Source: Sphingomonas sp. CFBP 13720 (GTDB taxonomy: Bacteria > Pseudomonadota > Alphaproteobacteria > Sphingomonadales > Sphingomonadaceae). From it: 64,000 nt of DNA. Location of the stretch: contig NZ_JACYVA010000001.1 of the NCBI RefSeq assembly GCF_014842075.1, positions 62,001 to 126,000 of the forward strand. The letters run 5' to 3'. Below, in pieces: positions 7,982 to 18,339 of this stretch. Position 1 is the stretch's first letter, and the number at the start of each line of letters is the position of its first letter. A program made the translations under genes and the position numbers. The notes below the pieces were generated by a model, which was not told the origin of the DNA, did not search any database, and worked only from the letters and a program-made list of their open reading frames with translations.

Positions 7982-10242
7982 GAATGCGATCCGGTCCGGG
8001 TAAGCATGGGGTGACGCGATGTGACCTCCTGATCGGAATCTTCGCCCACTCCGCCGGTTCCCGCCAGCGCGGCGAGGATGGTGGTATCGAGGACGATGGA
8101 AACGATAGTCCCGCCATCGGGACGGTCGGCGAACGATATGGTTCCGAAATGTTCTTCCACGATCTTGCGCACGATCGCCAGTCCTAATCCCGTTCCACCC
8201 TTGCGCGTGGTCATATAGGGTTCGAGGATCCGGTCCCTCTCAACCGGCAAGCCGATCCCGTTATCGGTCGTATCGATATGCATTCGTCCGTCGTCGGTCG
8301 TGGATACCACAATCTCGATCCGGCCGCGTTCGGTGGGGTCCGTCCGCGCGCAAACGGCTTCGGTGGCGTTCTTGACGATGTTGGTCAACGCCTGCCCCAA
8401 TTGCCGCCGATCGCTTACGACCATCGCCGGGCCATCGGCGACGAGGACATAGTCGATCTCGGGGTGGGCGACTTCGTGCAGGAACAGGCTCTGCCGCGCG
8501 AGATCAGCGATCGATTCCTCACGGAACACCGGCTTGGGCATCCGCGCGAACGATGAGAATTCGTCAACCATCCGCCGGAGGTCGCCGACCTGTCGCACGA
8601 CCGTTTCGGTCAGCCGTGCGAAGGTGCCGTCATCCTCGACCAGCTTCGATCCATAGCGACGCTGCAACCGCTCGGCGGCAAGCTGGATCGGGGTCAGCGG
8701 GTTCTTGATCTCATGCGCAATGCGCCGTGCCACGTCCGACCATGCCGCGCGGCGTTGATCGAGGAGTTGCTGCGTGATGTCGTCGAAGGTCAGGATATGC
8801 TGCCCATCGTCGCGGGTGATGTGCACCGCCAGCGTCTTCGCCTCGCCACCCGCCGCAAGCTGGATGATCGCGTCCTGCGTTTCCCCTTCGAGCAGCTGGT
8901 CGAGTTCGGGAGCGACTTCGCGCAACGGCCGGCCGACCAGCGGGGTCGCGCCGGTCTTGAGCAACGCGGTGGCCGAGCTGTTGACCAGGCGTACCGAACG
9001 ATCGGGACCGACCGAGACGACCCCAGCGCTGACGCCCGACATGACGGCTTCGATCAGCGCGCGGCGGCTGTCGATCTGGGCATTGGCGGCGACCAGTTCG
9101 CCCGTCTGTTCCTCCAGCCGTTCGGTCATGCTGTTGAACGCGCTGGCCAGCGTGCCGATTTCGTCCTTCGTCCGTGCCTTGGGTTCGGGGACGCGGGCGC
9201 TCAGATCGCCGCTGGCCACACGCCGGGCGGCGCCGACCAGCGCGCCGACCGGACGGACGAGCCGGTCGGCAACCGCCAGCGCGACGAACACCGCAAGGCC
9301 GACGATCACGAGCGACACGATGAACAGCACGATATTGAGCCGCAACTGAACGACGCGCGATCGCGCCAGCAAAGCCTTGTAATCCGACAACACGGCGCGT
9401 GTCCGGCTGACACGTTCGGCATAGGTCGCCAGATCGATGTCGCGCGCGGAATAGAGGAGATAGGGCGTATCGATCACGCGAGTAACGGATTGCACCCGCC
9501 CTTCGCGCACGCTCACGAAACTGCGTTTTCCCGCACGGATCGCGGCGATCGCCTTCGGATCGACGCTCCAGCGCAACGGCCCTTCATAGATCGTTGCCGA
9601 TGCCACGGAGACCGGGCGTCCGTCCGACGGAATTTCGAACAGCACCGAATCGGTCAGGTTGCGGACGATGATGCTCTGTTCATAGGTTACGCGGAACGGA
9701 TCGCTGTCGACCGGATAGCGGTTGATGAACAGCATCCGCCGGATATCCTCGGCGACGGCGACATTCTGGCTGTCGACGGCATTCAGAAATTCGTTGTACG
9801 ACGATTGCGCGATCACCTGCGCCTTTTCGAACACGCCGCGTGCACGGGGCGACGACCAGTATTCGACGCCATATTGGAACAGGAACGACGCGACGACCGC
9901 GACAAGCAGCATGGGGACGCTGGCGAGGATCGAGAAAAGCGCGACCAGCCGGACGTGCAGCGTGCCGTTGCCGCCGACTTCCGACCGTGCCGCACGGCGC
10001 TTGGCGATCCGGCGTCCCGCCAGCACCAGCAGCGCCATGGCAGGGATCAGGTTGGCGACCAGCACGAACGCCATCAACGAGGGCGACGGCAATTCCCCCT
10101 GATTGAGTTCCGCCGAATCGAACAGCCAGTAGCTGGCGATGCCGGTCGCGATCGCCAGCGACAGGACCGCCAGTTCGATGGCGGGAAACCAGCGCCCAGG
10201 CGTCTTTCGGGCGCGGTCTGTTTCCATCAACGCAGCAACCAT
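7978..10242 (-). CDS. ntrY: Membrane sensor histidine kinase NtrY
   Basis: A 754-residue integral-membrane histidine kinase that pairs with NtrX. N-terminal hydrophobic segments (three before about residue 115, another near 305-325) bracket a periplasmic region of about 190 residues. These are followed by HAMP (RPVGALVGAARRVASGD), PAS, the phospho-acceptor H-box IAHEIKNPLTP (His near residue 508) and an ATPase domain with NIVKNATEAV, DNGIGLP and GGTGLGLAIV. Alternative starts lie at 10242 and 10227; neither has a strong ribosome site. In other alphaproteobacteria NtrYX responds to nitrogen, redox or envelope cues; the signal here is unknown. Confidence 0.95.
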   Translation of the reverse strand: MVAALMETDRARKTPGRWFPAIELAVLSLAIATGIASYWLFDSAELNQGELPSPSLMAFVLVANLIPAMALLVLAGRRIAKRRAARSEVGGNGTLHVRLVALFSILASVPMLLVAVVASFLFQYGVEYWSSPRARGVFEKAQVIAQSSYNEFLNAVDSQNVAVAEDIRRMLFINRYPVDSDPFRVTYEQSIIVRNLTDSVLFEIPSDGRPVSVASATIYEGPLRWSVDPKAIAAIRAGKRSFVSVREGRVQSVTRVIDTPYLLYSARDIDLATYAERVSRTRAVLSDYKALLARSRVVQLRLNIVLFIVSLVIVGLAVFVALAVADRLVRPVGALVGAARRVASGDLSARVPEPKARTKDEIGTLASAFNSMTERLEEQTGELVAANAQIDSRRALIEAVMSGVSAGVVSVGPDRSVRLVNSSATALLKTGATPLVGRPLREVAPELDQLLEGETQDAIIQLAAGGEAKTLAVHITRDDGQHILTFDDITQQLLDQRRAAWSDVARRIAHEIKNPLTPIQLAAERLQRRYGSKLVEDDGTFARLTETVVRQVGDLRRMVDEFSSFARMPKPVFREESIADLARQSLFLHEVAHPEIDYVLVADGPAMVVSDRRQLGQALTNIVKNATEAVCARTDPTERGRIEIVVSTTDDGRMHIDTTDNGIGLPVERDRILEPYMTTRKGGTGLGLAIVRKIVEEHFGTISFADRPDGGTIVSIVLDTTILAALAGTGGVGEDSDQEVTSRHPMLTRTGSHS

Positions 10243-10316
10243 CGTTGCCGTTTTACAACATTCCGGTCGTAACGCACGCAGTATTCGCGCCCGGTGCGGA
10301 TCACTCCGAGCCGACG

Positions 10317-11764
<1,448 letters not shown>

Positions 11765-11768
<4 letters not shown>

Positions 11769-12844
11769 GCGCGCGGTAACAATATGCGGAACACGGTCAT
11801 CTCCGGTTCGCCCTCGCGGGCATAGCGGACGATCCCGCCCATTTCTCCGACGAGTTTTTCGACCATCGGAAGGCCGAAGCCCCGCCCCTCCCGCTTGCCC
11901 GACACGAACGGTTCGAACAGATGCGCGGCGATATCGGCGGGGGCGCCGGGGCCGTTGTCGGTCACGGTCAATTCGATTGGCACCGGACGGCGCGGTGCGC
12001 CATCGATTCCGTGCGACATGCCATGACGATAGGCCGTACCGATGACGATGCGCGGATCGGCGACGGTCTCCACCGCTTCGGCGGCATTCTTGAGCAGGTT
12101 GACCAGCACCTGGACGAAGGCGTCACGATCGATCCGTACCGGCGGCAGCGACGGATCGAAGCGTTCCTCGATCGTGATCCCGCGTGCGAACCCCGCCGCC
12201 GCCAGTTGCCGGGCATGCGCCAGTACCGGATAGATGTTGTCCGCCTGTAACTGGCGCGGGCGTTCGTCGGTAAAGTCCTGCATCCGGTCGATCAGCGCGG
12301 CGATGCGGTCGACTTCGGTGATGATCAGATCGGTCAGCACGGCGCGTTCGTCGACGTCGCCGGCCAGCAACTGCGCCGCGCCGCGAATGCCCGACAACGG
12401 ATTCTTGATTTCGTGACCCAGCATCGCGGCGGCACCAGCGGCAGCCCGCGCGCCGGCCGGCCGGGCCGAGCCATAGCCCTTGCCGACCGCACCATAGAGC
12501 ATCACGATGCGCCAACCGCTGCCGCGCGCCGCCGGGGTTTCGTGAAAGTCGACGCGTATCCGCCCGCCGCGCTTCAACCGCAGTTCGCAGTCATAGCTGA
12601 CGAAGCTGTGGCCGTCGCGCTGGTCGCCATAGCCCGGTGGCAGTGCCACGATCTGTGCCAGCGAAAGGCCGCGCATGGCCCGTTCGGACAGGTTCAGCAG
12701 ATGTTCGGCCGCGCCATTGGCGTCGGCGATGCATCCTGCCTCGTCCAGCACCACCGTCGCGACGGGGAGCAGGGCGAACAGTTCGGCGAGCGACGGACCG
12801 GCGGGGTCGCCGATCGCGCTCAGGCCGCCGCGCGCGAGCGCCAT
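11765..12844 (-). CDS. ntrB: Nitrogen regulation sensor kinase NtrB
   Basis: A 359-residue soluble histidine kinase/phosphatase that controls NtrC in response to PII. A PAS domain (about residues 20-120) precedes the H-box [12 protein letters not shown] (His near residue 143) and the ATPase domain with [22 protein letters not shown] and [13 protein letters not shown]. There are no membrane segments, which separates it from NtrY. Its start lies inside the 3' end of dusB (25-base overlap) and its stop overlaps ntrC, so dusB-ntrB-ntrC should be one transcript. Confidence 0.96.
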
Positions 12845-13821
12845 GGCGCGTAGAAATCGGCGAGCATCTGCAGCACGGTCTTCGGATTGGCGATCTGGTT
12901 CACCTTGTTGCGGAACTCGGCGGAGCCGTGCAGCCCCTTGGTGTACCAGCCGATGTGCTTGCGCATCATGTTCACGCCGACCTCGTCACCATAGTGATCG
13001 AGCATCATCTGGTAATGTTCGACGATCAGGTGATATTGCGCTTCGATCGACGGATCGGCGCGCTCGGGCGTGCCGGACAGCGCCGCCATGACCTGTGCCA
13101 GCAGCCACGGGCGGCCATAGGCGCCGCGTCCGATCATAACCCCGTCCGCGCCCGATTGCGCCAGAGCCGTCCGAGCATCGTCGACGCTGCAGATATCGCC
13201 GTTGACGATCACCGGAACCGACACGGCGTCCTTTACCCGTCGTACGAACGCCCAGTCGGCGGAGTCGCGATACATCTGGTTCCGGGTACGGCCGTGGACA
13301 GTGACCATCCGCGCGCCAAGGTCTTCCGCGATCCGGGCCAGTTCGGGGGCGTTCAGGCTGGCATGATCCCAGCCCATCCGCATCTTGACCGTCACCGGTA
13401 CGTCGACCGCCTTCACCACCGCTTCGATCAGCCCGGCCGCGAGCGGCAGGTCGCGCATCAGCGCCGATCCGGCGTCGCCGTTCGTCACCTTGCGTACCGG
13501 ACAGCCCATGTTGATGTCGATGATCGCCGCGCCCTTGTCCTGCGCCAGTTTCGCGGCCTCGCCCATTTCGACCGGGGTGCAGCCGACGAGCTGCATCGAC
13601 ACCGGCTCTTCGGCCGGGTCCCACATCGCCTTCTGGATCGACTGGCGGGTTTCGCGGATCGCGGCTTGGCTGGCGATCATCTCGGTGACGTTCAGCCCCG
13701 ATCCATGCCGCCGCACCATCTTGCGAAACGGCAGGTCGGTGACGCCGGTCATAGGCGCAAGGATCACCGGCATGTCGATCACGACGTTACCGATACGGAT
13801 GGGCGAAAGGGTCATGGTCAT
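12820..13821 (-). CDS. dusB: tRNA-dihydrouridine synthase DusB (NifR3)
   Basis: A 333-residue FMN-dependent enzyme that reduces uridine to dihydrouridine in the tRNA D-loop. The FMN-barrel motifs [12 protein letters not shown] and GCTPVEM are visible, with the catalytic Cys in [11 protein letters not shown] and the phosphate-binding [16 protein letters not shown]. It heads the ntr operon, as nifR3 does in many alphaproteobacteria. Two starts are possible: ATG at 13821 or ATG at 13815. The second has better spacing from an AGG element. A short hairpin that covers that element lies directly upstream. Confidence 0.96.
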   Translation of the reverse strand: MTMTLSPIRIGNVVIDMPVILAPMTGVTDLPFRKMVRRHGSGLNVTEMIASQAAIRETRQSIQKAMWDPAEEPVSMQLVGCTPVEMGEAAKLAQDKGAAIIDINMGCPVRKVTNGDAGSALMRDLPLAAGLIEAVVKAVDVPVTVKMRMGWDHASLNAPELARIAEDLGARMVTVHGRTRNQMYRDSADWAFVRRVKDAVSVPVIVNGDICSVDDARTALAQSGADGVMIGRGAYGRPWLLAQVMAALSGTPERADPSIEAQYHLIVEHYQMMLDHYGDEVGVNMMRKHIGWYTKGLHGSAEFRNKVNQIANPKTVLQMLADFYAPWRSRAAA

Positions 13822-13822
13822 C

Positions 13823-13841
13823 GTGCCTAAAAATCAGGCAC
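13823..13841 (-). promoter_or_regulatory. Start-proximal hairpin at dusB
   Basis: An inverted repeat GTGCCT (13823-13828) and AGGCAC (13836-13841) with an A/T-rich 7-base loop lies two bases from the dusB start. On the dusB strand its 3' arm contains the only AGG-like ribosome-binding element. Pairing would hide that element, so this may limit translation initiation of the dusB-ntrBC message. This is inference from sequence alone. Confidence 0.35.
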
Positions 13842-13910
13842 GGCCCTACAGGCATTGTCGCCGGAGGGCAAGGCTGGCGGGGCGGCACGGCTTGCGCTAG
13901 GCGCTGGGTC

Positions 13911-15041
13911 ATGGAAGTCACCGTCGCCCTGATCGTCGCCGCCGGCCATGGCACCCGCGCCGGCACCGGCATTCCCAAACAATTCACGATGATCGCCGGA
14001 AAGGCGATGGTCGCGCATGCCCATGCGGCGCTGGCCGGGCATCCCGCCATCGACCGGGTCGTCGTCGTCATCGGCGAAGGCCAGGAACAGGCGCTGATCG
14101 ATGCGGTCGGGCCGGTCGAGTATGTCATCGGCGGTGACACCCGGCGCGAAAGCGTGGCGAACGGCCTTGCCGCCATCGGCGATACGACGCGCGTGCTGAT
14201 CCACGACGCGGCACGGCCGTTCGTGCCCGCCGCCGTGATCGAACGCCTCATCGCCGCGCTCGACCATGCGCCGGGTGCGGTGCCGGTGTTGCCGGTCGCC
14301 GATACGCTGGCGCTGGGTGGCGACGCACTGGGCGACGTCGTGCCCCGCGCCGCGTTGGTGCGGGTACAGACGCCGCAAGCCTTTACGCTGTCCGCCATTC
14401 GCGACGCCCATGCCGCATGGGATGTTGCCGTCGAAGCGACCGACGATGCGCAAATGCTGCGCGCCATGGGCAAGACCGTGATCCCGGTCGCAGGAGACCC
14501 GATGCTCGACAAGATCACCTATCCCGCCGACTTCGCCGCCGCCGAGGCGCGCGCCGGCCTCGTGTCACGCAGCGCGACCGGCTACGACGTCCACCGGCTG
14601 GAGGCGGGTGAGGAATTGTGGCTGGGCGGCGTGCGGATACCGCATGATCGCGGGCTGTCGGGGCATAGCGACGCCGATGTGGCGCTGCACGCCATCACCG
14701 ATGCGTTGCTTGGGACGATCGGCGCGGGGGATATCGGCACGCATTTCCCGCCGAGCGATCCGCAATGGCGCGGTGCCGAATCGGGCCAGTTCCTCGCCCA
14801 TGCCGCAGGGCTGGTCCGCGCGCAGGGCGGCATGATCGATTTCGTCGACCTGACGTTGATCTGCGAAGCGCCGAAGATCGGACCGCACCGCGCTGCAATG
14901 CGCACGCGGATCGCGCAGTTGCTGGCGTTGACCGAGCGGCAGGTGAGCATCAAGGCGACGACGAGCGAGCGGCTGGGCTTTACCGGACGTGAGGAAGGCA
15001 TCGCCGCGCAGGCGATCGCGACCGTGCGGGTGCCGGCGTGA
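13911..15041 (+). CDS. ispDF: Bifunctional MEP-pathway enzyme IspD/IspF
   Basis: A 376-residue fusion catalysing two non-consecutive steps of isoprenoid synthesis. The N-terminal cytidylyltransferase (about residues 1-215) shows LIVAAGHGTRAGTGIPKQF and RVLIHDAARPFV. The C-terminal 2-C-methyl-D-erythritol 2,4-cyclodiphosphate synthase (about 218-376) shows TGYDVHRLE (metal-binding Asp and His), LSGHSDADVALHAITDALLG and SIKATTSERLGFTGR. The fusion is usual in alphaproteobacteria. It diverges from dusB across an 89-base spacer and overlaps the next gene by four bases (GTGA). Confidence 0.97.
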   Translation: MEVTVALIVAAGHGTRAGTGIPKQFTMIAGKAMVAHAHAALAGHPAIDRVVVVIGEGQEQALIDAVGPVEYVIGGDTRRESVANGLAAIGDTTRVLIHDAARPFVPAAVIERLIAALDHAPGAVPVLPVADTLALGGDALGDVVPRAALVRVQTPQAFTLSAIRDAHAAWDVAVEATDDAQMLRAMGKTVIPVAGDPMLDKITYPADFAAAEARAGLVSRSATGYDVHRLEAGEELWLGGVRIPHDRGLSGHSDADVALHAITDALLGTIGAGDIGTHFPPSDPQWRGAESGQFLAHAAGLVRAQGGMIDFVDLTLICEAPKIGPHRAAMRTRIAQLLALTERQVSIKATTSERLGFTGREEGIAAQAIATVRVPA

Positions 15042-15550
15042 AGCGCATCGCCGCCGCGCTGGCGCTGTTCGCGTGCGCATCGGCGCAGGCGCAGACAACC
15101 CCGTGCGTCACGCCGGCCGAGGCGGAGGCGCTGGTGCTGTTCGTCGCGCCCGAACTGATCCGGCAGGCGGGAACGCGTTGCGCCACCGCCCTGCCCGCCA
15201 CCGCGCTGCTGCGGCGGACCAGCGGGCCGTTCCTCGCGCGGTACGAGGCGGAGACGGACGCGGCGTGGCCGCGCGCCAAGGCGGCGCTGTCGCGGCTGAC
15301 TGCGCCACAGGCGATCCAGTTGCTCGATTCGTCGTTTGCAGCGCCACTGGTCGCATCGCTGATCGCACCGATGGTCGTCGGTAACGTCGATCCAGCAGAT
15401 TGCCCGCGACTGGAACGTGCCGCCAATCTGGTCGCGCCCCTGCCGCCACGCAACGTCGCCGGCCTGATCGTGCTGTTCGCGCAGGTCGATGCCGAAAGCC
15501 CCCGCCCCCAGATGCGGTTGCCGCTGTGCGCCGCATCGCGTCGGAATTGA
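15038..15550 (+). CDS. Small secreted protein of unknown function
   Basis: A 170-residue protein starting with GTG inside the ispDF stop. Residues 1-19 look like a cleavable signal peptide (MKRIAAALALFACASAQA). The mature part is Ala/Leu-rich with four Cys residues (TPCVTP, GTRCATA, ADCPRLE, LPLCAAS), which could form disulfides in the periplasm. I recognise no domain. Its position between ispDF and the cinA-like gene, with tight spacing, points to cotranscription but does not suggest a role. Confidence 0.75.
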   Translation: MKRIAAALALFACASAQAQTTPCVTPAEAEALVLFVAPELIRQAGTRCATALPATALLRRTSGPFLARYEAETDAAWPRAKAALSRLTAPQAIQLLDSSFAAPLVASLIAPMVVGNVDPADCPRLERAANLVAPLPPRNVAGLIVLFAQVDAESPRPQMRLPLCAASRRN

Positions 15551-15555
15551 ACGTG

Positions 15556-16095
15556 ATGGATACCATTCTTCCCGCCGAACTGGTCGCCGCCGCCCGCCGC
15601 GTGGTCGATGCCAACCGCGCCGCCGGCCGTCGCGTCACGCTGGCCGAAAGCTGCACCGGCGGGCTGGTCGCCGCCGCGCTGACCGAGATACCGGGGTCGT
15701 CCGACGTGTTGGAGGCGGGCTTCGTCACCTATTCCAACGATGCCAAGGTCGCACTGGTCCGTGTCAGCAACGACGTGCTCGAAACCTTCGGCGCAGTGTC
15801 GGTGGCGACGGCGTGGAGTATGGCACAGGGTGCGCTGGAGGCCAGCGGGGCCGACGTCGCGGTCGCCATCACGGGCGTAGCCGGGCCGGGCGGCGGCAGC
15901 GAGAAGAAGCCGGTCGGCACCGTCGTCTTCGCCCGGGCCGAAAAGGGCGGGGATCCGGCCAAGGTGGTCGCGGACCTGCGCCATTTCGGCGATCTGGGAC
16001 GTGGCGGTATCCGGCTTCAGGCCGCGTTGTGCGCGCTCGAACTGTTGCTGCCGCCAGAAGAAGCCGTGGACGAACCGGTCGCCGAATCGCCGTAG
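15556..16095 (+). CDS. pncC: CinA-like nicotinamide-nucleotide amidohydrolase (PncC)
   Basis: A 179-residue stand-alone CinA C-terminal domain, which deamidates NMN to nicotinate mononucleotide in the pyridine nucleotide salvage cycle. The signature AESCTGGLVAAALTEIPGSS and the later AITGVAGPGGGSEKKPVGTV are intact. The N-terminal COG1058 domain of full-length CinA is absent, as in many proteobacteria. I chose the ATG at 15556 because an upstream in-frame ATG (15400) lies inside the preceding gene. Its last 79 bases overlap the convergent ratA-like gene on the other strand. Confidence 0.9.
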   Translation: MDTILPAELVAAARRVVDANRAAGRRVTLAESCTGGLVAAALTEIPGSSDVLEAGFVTYSNDAKVALVRVSNDVLETFGAVSVATAWSMAQGALEASGADVAVAITGVAGPGGGSEKKPVGTVVFARAEKGGDPAKVVADLRHFGDLGRGGIRLQAALCALELLLPPEEAVDEPVAESP

Positions 16096-16517
16096 AGGGC
16101 GGCGGCCCGATCCTCGAACGCGCCAATCATCTTGCGCAGCGCGCGATCGAACACCTGTCCGGCCAGCATTTCGAATACACGGTTCTTGAACTGGAAATCG
16201 ACCGCGAACTCGACCAGCGTACCGCCCTTTCCGTCGGAACGGAAAATCCAGTCGTTGTTGAGATATTTAAGCGGCCCGTCGAGGTAATCGACGCGCAGAT
16301 GACCGGGGCGCTCCTTCGCGACCTTCGACGTGAAGCTTTCACGCAATCCCTTGAACCCGACAATCATGTCGGCGACCATCTCCGTCTCGCTGTTCGACCG
16401 GACGCGGATCGCGCTGACCCATGGCAGGAACTCGCCATAGCGTCCGACATCGGCGACCAGATCGAACATTTGCTCTGGCGTGTACGGCAGGTGGCGGGTT
16501 TCGGTATGCTTGGGCAT
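16017..16517 (-). CDS. RatA/COQ10-type START-domain protein (SRPBCC)
   Basis: A 166-residue single START-like domain protein (about residues 5-150) beginning HTETRHLPYTPEQMFDLVADV, typical of the RatA/COQ10 family. In mitochondria and alphaproteobacteria these proteins bind ubiquinone and aid its delivery to respiratory complexes; the E. coli member was reported as a ribosome-association toxin. No antitoxin partner is present, so the ubiquinone-binding role is more likely. It follows lipA with an ATGA overlap, a common alphaproteobacterial pairing. Its 3' end converges with and overlaps the cinA-like gene by 79 bases. Confidence 0.88.
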   Translation of the reverse strand: MPKHTETRHLPYTPEQMFDLVADVGRYGEFLPWVSAIRVRSNSETEMVADMIVGFKGLRESFTSKVAKERPGHLRVDYLDGPLKYLNNDWIFRSDGKGGTLVEFAVDFQFKNRVFEMLAGQVFDRALRKMIGAFEDRAAALYGDSATGSSTASSGGSNSSSAHNAA

Positions 16518-17443
16518 CAGACGCGAACGACCCCCAGCTTCGCGTCGCGCGCGGTCCGCATCCGGTCGAAATCATCGCCAGCGTGATAGCTCGACCGGGT
16601 CAACGGCGACGATGCGACCAGCAGGAACCCCTTTGCGCGGGCGATCGCGGCGTACGCATCGAACGCCTTGGGCGTCACGAAATCGATCACCTTGGCATGG
16701 CGCGGCGTGGGTTGCAGATACTGGCCCATCGTGAGGAAATCGATGTCGGCCGACCGCATGTCGTCCATCACCTGATGAATCTCCAGCCGCTCTTCGCCCA
16801 GACCCAGCATGACGCCCGATTTGGTGAAGATCGACGGATCGAGCCGCTTGACGCTTTCGAGCAGCCGCAGCGACGCGTAATAACGCGCGCCGGGCCGGAT
16901 CGTCGGGTACAGCCGGGGCACCGTTTCGAGATTGTGGTTGTAGACGTCGGGCCGCGCCGCAACGATCATCTCGACCGCCGCCTCGTGCTTGTTGCGGAAA
17001 TCCGGCGTGAGGATCTCGATCGTCGTGGTCGGGTTCGCCGCTCGGATCGCCTCGATCACCTTCACGAACTGCTTCGCGCCGCCGTCGGGCAGATCGTCGC
17101 GATCGACCGAGGTAATGACGATGTGGTTCAATCCCATCGCCGCCGCCGCCTCCGCCACATGCTGCGGCTCCATCGGATCGACCGCGCGCGGCATGCCGGT
17201 CTTGACGTTGCAGAAGGCACAGGCGCGGGTGCAGGTGTCGCCAAGGATCATGACGGTCGCATGCTTTTTCGACCAGCATTCGCCGATGTTCGGACACGCC
17301 GCCTCTTCGCAGACCGTCGTCAGGCTTTTCGAGCGCATCAGCGCGCGGGTCTCGGCGACGACCTTGCCGGTCGGCGCCTTCACGCGGATCCAGTCGGGCT
17401 TGCGCTCGCGTGGCGGACGGGGAAGCGGCGTCATCTCGTTCAT
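16517..17443 (-). CDS. lipA: Lipoyl synthase
   Basis: A 308-residue radical SAM enzyme that inserts two sulfurs into protein-bound octanoate to make lipoate. Both iron-sulfur clusters are accounted for: the auxiliary cluster [12 protein letters not shown] near residue 50 and the radical [13 protein letters not shown] near residue 75. The C-terminal [10 protein letters not shown] motif is present. The ATG at 17443 (MNEMTPLP) is chosen over an upstream in-frame ATG at 17506 that adds unrelated sequence. It is coupled to the ratA-like gene by ATGA. Confidence 0.97.
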   Translation of the reverse strand: MNEMTPLPRPPRERKPDWIRVKAPTGKVVAETRALMRSKSLTTVCEEAACPNIGECWSKKHATVMILGDTCTRACAFCNVKTGMPRAVDPMEPQHVAEAAAAMGLNHIVITSVDRDDLPDGGAKQFVKVIEAIRAANPTTTIEILTPDFRNKHEAAVEMIVAARPDVYNHNLETVPRLYPTIRPGARYYASLRLLESVKRLDPSIFTKSGVMLGLGEERLEIHQVMDDMRSADIDFLTMGQYLQPTPRHAKVIDFVTPKAFDAYAAIARAKGFLLVASSPLTRSSYHAGDDFDRMRTARDAKLGVVRV

Positions 17444-17574
17444 GCCGTTGCAGATAGCGTTGGAAGGGCCGGGCCACAACCTCGGCCCATGCAACCACGA
17501 TTGCAACGAACCGCGTTTTCGTGCGTCATGCGGGGTACGCCGGGAATACCGGCACCGTAACGAACAGGATCATC

Positions 17575-18201
17575 ATGAGCAATTTTCAGGATCTGGTCGA
17601 AGGATATTACCGGTTCCGGGGCAATGAATGGCAATCGGAACGGGCCCGCTGGACCGAACTGGCGGCAGGACAGGCGCCCAAGGTCATGATCATCGCATGT
17701 TCCGATAGTCGGGTCGATCCGGGTACGATCTTCGGCACCGGGCCGGGCGAGGTGTTCGTCGTGCGCAACGTCGCCAATCTGGTGCCGCCGTGCGAGAACA
17801 CCGGCGGGTTGCATGGCGTGTCCGCCGCAGTCGAATTCGCGGTCACCAAGCTGAAGGTCGAGGAAATCGTCGTGCTGGGTCATGGTGCCTGCGGTGGCGT
17901 CAATGCAGCGCTGACGCGGTCGCTGGCGGACGCGGAATTCGGCGACGGCGGGTTCGTGAAGGACTGGATCGGTCTGCTGGACGAAGCGCGCGACAAGGTA
18001 GTGGCGGAACATGGCACCGGTCCCGAAGGGCAACACGCGCTGGAAGAAGAATGCGTCCGCGTGTCGATCGCCAATCTGATGACGTTTCCGTTCATCAAGG
18101 AACGCGTCGATGCCGGCAACCTGAAGCTGCACGGCGCGGTATTCGCGATCGCCGACGGCAAGTTGCGCGTGCTGGAAGGCGAGCGTTTCGCCAACGCGTG
18201 A
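17575..18201 (+). CDS. Beta-class carbonic anhydrase
   Basis: A 208-residue zinc enzyme interconverting CO2 and bicarbonate. Zinc ligands and the catalytic dyad are visible in ACSDSRVDPGTIF (Cys and the Asp-Arg pair, near residue 42) and HGACGGVNA (His and Cys, near residue 104). The start ATG at 17575 opens MSNFQDLVEGYYRFR, as in close family members; an upstream in-frame ATG at 17521 would add 18 unrelated residues. It stands alone, diverging from lipA and followed by a hairpin terminator. A housekeeping role in supplying bicarbonate for carboxylases is likely. Confidence 0.94.
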   Translation: MSNFQDLVEGYYRFRGNEWQSERARWTELAAGQAPKVMIIACSDSRVDPGTIFGTGPGEVFVVRNVANLVPPCENTGGLHGVSAAVEFAVTKLKVEEIVVLGHGACGGVNAALTRSLADAEFGDGGFVKDWIGLLDEARDKVVAEHGTGPEGQHALEEECVRVSIANLMTFPFIKERVDAGNLKLHGAVFAIADGKLRVLEGERFANA

Positions 18202-18248
18202 TGCGGTTGGACAGGTCGTCGGTATGCCCAACTTTCGTCGTGGATGTG

Positions 18249-18290
18249 AAGGCTCCGGCACGTGTCGCACGACGCATGTCGGAGCCTTCT
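18249..18290 (+). terminator. Stem-loop terminator after carbonic anhydrase
   Basis: A 9-bp perfect stem, AAGGCTCCG (18249-18257) with CGGAGCCTT (18280-18288), has a 22-base loop that adds further partial pairing. It lies between the converging carbonic anhydrase and aspS genes, with A-rich and T-rich edges on both strands, so it may act in both directions. Confidence 0.65.
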
Positions 18291-18339
18291 TCGTGCAACC
18301 CCCGACGCTTGCCGGAGCGACACCTGCCGAAGAGCGGGC

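Noticed and set aside
8713..10272. Plus-strand open frame of about 519 codons opposite ntrY
   Set aside because: High-GC shadow frame antisense to a gene with all histidine-kinase motifs; the translation is Arg/Asp/His-rich with no recognisable domain.
16017..16517. RatA toxin-antitoxin system
   Set aside because: The START-domain protein follows lipA and has no antitoxin gene beside it; a COQ10-like ubiquinone-binding role explains the context better.
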